From Methanosarcinales archaeon (GTDB lineage Archaea > Halobacteriota > Methanosarcinia > Methanosarcinales > Methanocomedenaceae): a stretch of DNA of 18,425 bases. The position numbers were made by a program, and so were the translations under genes. The stretch is from NCBI GenBank assembly GCA_023136155.1, contig JAGLRT010000022.1:1-18425 (forward strand), read 5' to 3'. The notes under the pieces were generated by a model. That model did no database searches. It was not told where the DNA came from and saw only the letters and a program-made list of their open reading frames with translations. Within the stretch, counting starts at the first letter, position 1. The number at the start of each line of letters is the position of its first letter. Positions 14,242-18,425 of this stretch are shown piece after piece.

Positions 14242-14793
14242 TCACCCAAAGAGTATATCAGAGATCTGCTTCAGAGACTGTTCAGATATATCTTCCAGAA
14301 TCCTATCGTACGTATAATCCATTCGTACAGTACCGTCATCGTTCTCAATGACCAGTCCGCCGATGCAGTCTATCTCACCCATATATGTAAGATCGGTCAT
14401 TTCCTGAACAAATTTTGCATCTCTTCCATTGGAATAGACCCTGGTTCCACTGCTGCCGTGTTTATCGAGAATTGTCTTTAACAGGTCGGCATTCTGCTGG
14501 GCTGGCATCGAAGAGATGGCATCCTTTGCGGATTGATTAACGCTGTCAAGTATATCCTTTTTTGCATTTAGGGCAGCCCGCTTCATTTCAAGGTGAGCAC
14601 TGGATATTTCCTGTTTATGCATTCGCTCTATATAGGCATCAACTTCAACCTGCCGGGTTTGCATAATCTCATTTGCCTTGTATTGTGCCTCACTTATCAG
14701 GGCAGCAACCTCGTTCTCTGCTTCAGCATTGATAGCTGCAGCTTTGGACCTAGCTTCCTCCAAAATGTCATTCACAACGTCTTCAAGTCCCAT
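14242..14793 (-). CDS. ahaE: A-type ATP synthase subunit E (peripheral stalk)
   Basis: Subunit E pairs with H to make the peripheral stalks holding the head still. The 183 residues start GLEDVVNDILEEARSKAAAI, then run as a long Ala/Glu/Lys-rich helix to about residue 85. A globular C-terminal domain follows, with IGGLVIENDDGTVRMDYTYD (about 143-162). GGGAG lies eight bases before the ATG on the minus strand. It sits 29 bp after ahaK and 7 bp before ahaC. Confidence 0.95.
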   Translation of the reverse strand: MGLEDVVNDILEEARSKAAAINAEAENEVAALISEAQYKANEIMQTRQVEVDAYIERMHKQEISSAHLEMKRAALNAKKDILDSVNQSAKDAISSMPAQQNADLLKTILDKHGSSGTRVYSNGRDAKFVQEMTDLTYMGEIDCIGGLVIENDDGTVRMDYTYDRILEDISEQSLKQISDILFG

Positions 14794-14822
14794 ATTTTAT
14801 CTCCCGATAACGGGTTGAGCAT

Positions 14823-15083
14823 TTACAGGAATAACAACAATATAGCAACGACCAGACCAAAGATAACGATGGTTTCAGGAATAACGGTCAGGATAAGACC
14901 TTTGCCGAATAGTTCCTCACGTTCTGCCATTGCACCTACAGCTGCAGCACCTATATCTTTTTCTGCAATACCTGATGCAATGCCGGATAAACCAACTGCC
15001 AGGCCTGCGCCAATGGCTATCAATCCTTTCTGGTTTGCAAGTATCTGTTCAACTGTTGCATCTGCTATACTAATATCTACCAT
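14823..15083 (-). CDS. ahaK: A-type ATP synthase subunit K (proteolipid c-ring)
   Basis: Subunit K forms the membrane ring that carries the ions. The 86 residues form one hairpin: helix 1 is about 20-53 (GLIAIGAGLAVGLSGIASGI...), a polar loop EREELFGK is near 54-61, and helix 2 is about 62-86. The ion-binding carboxylate is E70 in VIPETIVIFG, with T71 beside it. One carboxylate per hairpin indicates the 8-kDa type, as in Methanosarcina, not the duplicated 16-kDa type. Whether it carries H+ or Na+ cannot be settled by eye. Its ATG abuts the ahaI stop (TAAATG), with GGAGG eight bases upstream. Confidence 0.95.
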   Translation of the reverse strand: MVDISIADATVEQILANQKGLIAIGAGLAVGLSGIASGIAEKDIGAAAVGAMAEREELFGKGLILTVIPETIVIFGLVVAILLLFL

Positions 15084-17042
15084 TTATTTTTCCTCCGTGT
15101 ATTTTCGATTATATCCAAATGGATTAAATTTGCGACCGCCGCCGTGGTAGAATTTTGTGAAAAACTCCACATACTGCAGCCTCAAGGCATGCAGCCCAGG
15201 CGCAACTACGCCCAATACGGTGTTTACTGTGTGCCCCACCAGAAGCACTAAAATCCCTACCAATATGAACAATCCGCCCTTGGGAAAGAGTATTCCGACT
15301 GCTATTTCATTGACCGCATAGGCAATGCCTACAGAAGATAGCCCTACTGCGGCAAGTCTTGTGTATGAAAGCGTATTGCTCAGTATGGACGGGAGTTCCA
15401 GTATGGCTGCACCGCCTTCACCTGCTATCAGCATTACCAATCCAAGCACTGCCACAACTGCACCGACCGTTTTGCCTACTACTGGAATATATCCAAGAGC
15501 AGACATAACAACGATTGCAATTCCTAATTGCAGCACTATCCAGCTAATCTTTTCAAGCACCGCCACTTTAATGCCATGTGAAACTACTTCATTCCTGAAA
15601 CCTAATAAAAATCCCATGTTCAAGTGCAACACACCGATAAGTGCGGTTACTATCAATAGTATTGGGATATCTTCCTTGCCAAGCCTCTCCAGAATGGGCA
15701 GAGCATGGAAATTATAGAACATTCCTCCAAGTGCACTGTGCTCACCAAACAGTTCTGCTACAACACTGTGATGTCCAAATAGATGGAATCCGAATATTTC
15801 GGCAAACAGTATGCCGAATATCAATGTTGAGATACTGCAATATATGAGTAAGGTTGCCAGTGGTTTCAAACCTTCCGATCTTAACTTTGCTTTACCGATC
15901 ATACCCAGTGTAAGGAGCACCAGAGCGTATCCTATATCTCCAAGCATGAGACCGTAGAACAGAGGGAAGGTAATGAAAATGATGGTTGAAGGATCGATTT
16001 CCTTGTACGATGGTCTGGAATAAAGATCCATTATTGTTTCAAGTGGTTTGACCGGTTCAGGATTATCATATTCCACAGGAATGTCTTCGGTCTTTATTTC
16101 TTCTTTTTCAATGTCTAATTTTGTTAAAAAGATCGAAGTATTAAACCGGTCTTTAATGACACTAGTTACATTATCGAACTGGTCATCTGGTATCCAGCAG
16201 TCAATAACAAACGTATTTTCAGTGGTAGCAAATCGTAGTGGTACCTCTGCTTTTTGTGTAGTTATAGACAATATTTCATCTGATGCCAGTATAAATTCAG
16301 AGTATCTGGTCTGTAGATTAGAAATCTCATATTCAAGCGATTCCAATTCAGACTTGATATCCGCATTTCGTTTAATGAAACCAGCCAGCATTTTTTCAGG
16401 GTTACCAATCAGTTCTGGTATTTTTATTTCTGAAAAATTGTACTTATCAAGTATTTCATTGATGGCATCAGTAAGTTTTATTGGTGAGAATAAGGTAATA
16501 ACGTTAGTTTTGTTGTAAGTGGAAAATGATATGTCATATTTAGTTGTAACGTTCTTTATCTCAGTTTCAATATCTACAGGGTCACCCTGGATATATCCTG
16601 CACGGCCAGAAATGGACTTATAACCACTGTACATCTCAACATTCAACGGGAACTGTGAGAGCGGTTGTAAGTCATGAATATGGATTTCGATGTTCTTGAT
16701 TTCGTTTTCCAGTATACTTCGCCTTTCTAAAAGCTTAGAAACAGCAGAATCAAGTTCATCCAGTTTTGCATCAAACTCATTTAATAAAGACTTTTCATTT
16801 AATGGATTGTTTGTATATTTCGGTTTTATCCCGAGGAAATTCGATAATGACCTAAGTTTTATGAGCTTGTTCGAAGCATACGACGCTGCATCTGCAGGTC
16901 TCCCGATTGAAAGAAAATCAGTCTCTTCAGTGAAATCTACGATATGTATACAGTTTAAGTCATGCAACGTTTCAACTGCCTGATCTAATAATTTCTTATT
17001 GCCTAACAATAAGGCTCTTGAGACTTTTTTGGGCTTAAGCAT
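15084..17042 (-). CDS. ahaI: A-type ATP synthase subunit I (membrane stator, a-subunit)
   Basis: Subunit I provides the ion path next to the c-ring. The 652 residues have a soluble N-terminal half (1-345) with coiled coil around 105-140 and 220-260, and a membrane half (about 350-635) with seven to eight helices. Near the start of the membrane half is TFPLFYGLMLGDIGYALVLL. The essential arginine is R562 in LSYTRLAAVG, and a second conserved arginine is R621 in HALRLQYVEFF, as in V-type homologues. The C-terminus FYHGGGRKFNPF is a family signature. The ATG overlaps the ahaH stop by 8 bp, with GAGAGGG six bases upstream. It is the least conserved subunit in the soluble part. Confidence 0.95.
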   Translation of the reverse strand: MLKPKKVSRALLLGNKKLLDQAVETLHDLNCIHIVDFTEETDFLSIGRPADAASYASNKLIKLRSLSNFLGIKPKYTNNPLNEKSLLNEFDAKLDELDSAVSKLLERRSILENEIKNIEIHIHDLQPLSQFPLNVEMYSGYKSISGRAGYIQGDPVDIETEIKNVTTKYDISFSTYNKTNVITLFSPIKLTDAINEILDKYNFSEIKIPELIGNPEKMLAGFIKRNADIKSELESLEYEISNLQTRYSEFILASDEILSITTQKAEVPLRFATTENTFVIDCWIPDDQFDNVTSVIKDRFNTSIFLTKLDIEKEEIKTEDIPVEYDNPEPVKPLETIMDLYSRPSYKEIDPSTIIFITFPLFYGLMLGDIGYALVLLTLGMIGKAKLRSEGLKPLATLLIYCSISTLIFGILFAEIFGFHLFGHHSVVAELFGEHSALGGMFYNFHALPILERLGKEDIPILLIVTALIGVLHLNMGFLLGFRNEVVSHGIKVAVLEKISWIVLQLGIAIVVMSALGYIPVVGKTVGAVVAVLGLVMLIAGEGGAAILELPSILSNTLSYTRLAAVGLSSVGIAYAVNEIAVGILFPKGGLFILVGILVLLVGHTVNTVLGVVAPGLHALRLQYVEFFTKFYHGGGRKFNPFGYNRKYTEEK

Positions 17043-17361
17043 TTATTGCCCTCTCAAATAGTTCCACCAAAGATGCTGTAGCTGTGTCAATATTTTTCTC
17101 AGCTTCGGACTTGATTGATTTAGCCAATACAGATCCTTCATTTAGCATTTTCTCTTTTTCAGATACTATACCTTTCTTTGATTGAATAATCTTTTGTTCA
17201 CCAGTTTTTTGTGAATCATATTGAGCTTTTTCTAACAATTCACGTGATTGGTTCTTTGCTTCCATTATCTTCTTGGCTTTTAATTCATTGGCCTCAGATA
17301 TAATCGATTCTGCATCTTCTTCCGCTTTCTTGATCTGAGATAAAATTTCGGCCTTGGTCAT
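17035..17361 (-). CDS. ahaH: A-type ATP synthase subunit H (peripheral stalk)
   Basis: Subunit H is a 108-residue, nearly all-helical protein with heptad-like Ala, Lys and Glu spacing along its whole length (TKAEILSQIKKAEEDAESII at the start). It pairs with E as a right-handed coiled-coil stator. It is the first gene of the operon, as in Methanosarcina. GGTGA lies seven bases before the ATG on the minus strand. Coiled-coil sequences give little family signal, so the name rests partly on position. Confidence 0.9.
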   Translation of the reverse strand: MTKAEILSQIKKAEEDAESIISEANELKAKKIMEAKNQSRELLEKAQYDSQKTGEQKIIQSKKGIVSEKEKMLNEGSVLAKSIKSEAEKNIDTATASLVELFERAINA

Positions 17362-17609
17362 ATTTGTTTCACCATATAATTTCCAATCAGATTCCCATCC
17401 ATAACGATATGAAATTAATCGAAATCATCGTATTTTATAAAGGTAACCACAATCGTACTTTTTCAGATGTAAGCATGTTGGCAATGATTAATAACCATTA
17501 AAGGTTGTTTCGTGTTACCCTTATTGACGTCTGAATTTTTAATATATCATTTAACATATAGTAGATAAACTATTCGGTTTCCAGACATATTTTTAACGAA
17601 TATATGTGA
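17362..17609 (-). promoter_or_regulatory. Promoter region of the ATP synthase operon
   Basis: These 248 bases contain no convincing gene. On the minus strand TTTATAAAATA (17431-17441) is a strong TATA match; transcription would begin near 17405, leaving a leader of about 45 nt with GGTGA before ahaH. GGTAAC (17442-17447), just upstream of the TATA box on the minus strand, recurs inverted as GTTACC at 17513-17518 and might mark a regulator site. A second TATA-like stretch lies near 17540-17550. Confidence 0.5.
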
Positions 17610-18095
17610 TTATATATCATGCCCTCGAATAATTTCGTCTACCATGGTGCTGGAAATCTCACTGCATGTAGTATGTCCCGGCCCATTTAATTTGTGTATC
17701 TTCAAAGTCAGTATCCCTTTATTGAGTTCGGTCCTGACCAAAAAAGTATCTTCATTAAATGCGACTCTCCTGTAATCCTCATCAAGACGTGAATAAAGTA
17801 TTTTTATCTTGAAATCCAATGTGCCATTATCTTCAATATCCTCCAGTACGGCATCCAGATTCTCTGGCCCCAGAGGTTTAAAATCCATGCTTGCTTCAGC
17901 AATTTCTACATTAATATCCCGCTTTACTTGAAGAGTATTGTCCGAAGTACCCTTCATGGTAATTGACCCTGACTTATTGTTCATCCTCGCCAATGTTTTC
18001 ACAATATATGGTAGATTTCCCCAGAAACTGTAATTTTGCGTAAACTCCACCAAATGCACCGGAAAACGATGATACATCCGCTTTCTCATTTCCAA
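17610..18095 (-). CDS. Hypothetical protein, unrecognised
   Basis: I do not recognise this 161-residue protein. It has a basic N-terminus (MEMRKRMYHRFPVHLVEF), no membrane segment, no metal-binding cluster (a single Cys in GHTTCSEISS), and an acidic, mixed alpha/beta middle with PLGPENLDAVLEDIEDNG (about 74-91). It looks like a soluble intracellular protein. The start is TTG 18095, with AGGTGAG ending five bases before it; ATG 18089 is the alternative. It lies 248 bp upstream of ahaH on the same strand but is separated by a TATA box, so it is probably its own unit. Confidence 0.7.
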   Translation of the reverse strand: MEMRKRMYHRFPVHLVEFTQNYSFWGNLPYIVKTLARMNNKSGSITMKGTSDNTLQVKRDINVEIAEASMDFKPLGPENLDAVLEDIEDNGTLDFKIKILYSRLDEDYRRVAFNEDTFLVRTELNKGILTLKIHKLNGPGHTTCSEISSTMVDEIIRGHDI

Positions 18096-18141
18096 TTTGT
18101 CTCACCTACTTCAAATAATCTACACTAAATACGTTCTATGA

Positions 18142-18159
18142 TAAAATAAAATCTTCGAA
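18142..18159 (-). promoter_or_regulatory. Possible promoter of the unrecognised gene
   Basis: On the minus strand TTCGAAGATTTTATTTTAT gives a BRE-like purine stretch and an AT-rich TATA-like box. It is placed to start transcription near 18118, just before the AGGTGAG ribosome binding site. The TATA match is loose. Confidence 0.35.
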
Positions 18160-18183
18160 AAAATTTGCTGATAATGAAGCTTC

Positions 18184-18200
18184 CCACAGATCTGCTGTGG
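18184..18200. repeat. Small hairpin CCACAG/CTGTGG
   Basis: CCACAG (18184-18189) and CTGTGG (18195-18200) can form a 6-bp stem with a 5-base loop. It lies upstream of the putative promoter at 18142-18159, on the template side. Function unknown. Confidence 0.35.
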
Positions 18201-18205
18201 AGTAC

Positions 18206-18377
18206 GAGATTGTCGGAAAAGCATACATTTCGAGGTATTTATAGTGTCTAAATTTATTACACCATGACGCCACATGCTGATTTATCAGATGGACATGTTA
18301 CTAATTATGCGATTATATCACTTTTCCGATAATCTCATAGAATCTCAAACATATTTTATTAATTTTCGGATAATATC
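18206..18377. repeat. Three related copies of a 15-16 bp motif
   Basis: GAGATTGTCGGAAAAG (18206-18221) recurs inverted as CTTTTCCGATAATCTC (18321-18336), 15 of 16 bases matching, with a 99-base gap. A third, direct copy TTTTCGGATAATATC (18363-18377) differs from the second at two of 15 bases. The gap holds CTGAT/ATCAG and ACATG/CATGT inverted repeats near 18273-18301. The whole stretch from 18096 to the right edge has no convincing ORF. It may be an operator array between the minus-strand gene and a gene beyond the edge. Confidence 0.5.
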
Positions 18378-18425
18378 ATCAAATTTTAGTGATTGGTAAT
18401 ATACTAATTTCTTTTTTCCAGAGGT

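Overview
The window is archaeal and most likely from the order Methanosarcinales or a close relative such as an ANME-2/Methanoperedens-type lineage. The evidence is an A-type ATP synthase cluster in the Methanosarcina gene order H-I-K-E-C-F-A-B-D, a clamp-loader small subunit, a Methanosarcina-type S-layer domain, a remnant of formylmethanofuran dehydrogenase subunit E, archaeal TATA boxes, and Shine-Dalgarno motifs of the GGAGG/GGTGA kind. The species cannot be named from the sequence alone.

Region 1 (1-2450) is visibly more AT-rich than the rest. It holds a TPR-like fragment at the left edge, a decayed ORF with an in-frame stop, and a 602-residue protein that joins an HD phosphohydrolase-like domain to a Methanosarcinales S-layer domain without a signal peptide. 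This fusion is the most unusual object in the window. Two hairpins follow it.

Region 2 (2450-4570, plus strand) has rfcS, whose conserved start appears to be an ATA codon behind a strong ribosome binding site. A COG2426 small membrane protein overlaps rfcS by 4 bp, and an FmdE C-terminal remnant follows. A 305-bp non-coding stretch then holds a good TATA box, a dispersed palindromic repeat and several hairpins. One of these hairpins is related to the hairpin upstream of rfcS.

Region 3 (4574-8943, plus strand) is a compact run of thioredoxin reductase, endonuclease III (one Fe-S cysteine replaced by His) and a stand-alone LigD-type 3'-phosphoesterase. It is followed by a separately promoted ferredoxin with one cluster cysteine missing, then a MoeA protein fused to a molybdate-binding-like domain.

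Region 4 (8934-17361, minus strand) is the complete A1AO ATP synthase operon, ahaHIKECFABD, read from 17361 down. Genes are tightly coupled through overlaps, stop-start abutments and TTG/GTG starts. A 46-codon, one-helix membrane ORF at the end sits where Methanosarcina carries ahaG. The rotor (K, D, F), stator (I, E, H), A3B3 head and connector C together make one enzyme that converts the ion gradient into ATP. A TATA box lies about 75 bp upstream of ahaH.

Region 5 (17362-18425) has one unrecognised 161-residue minus-strand gene and a 330-bp gene-free right end with three related copies of a 15-16 bp motif.
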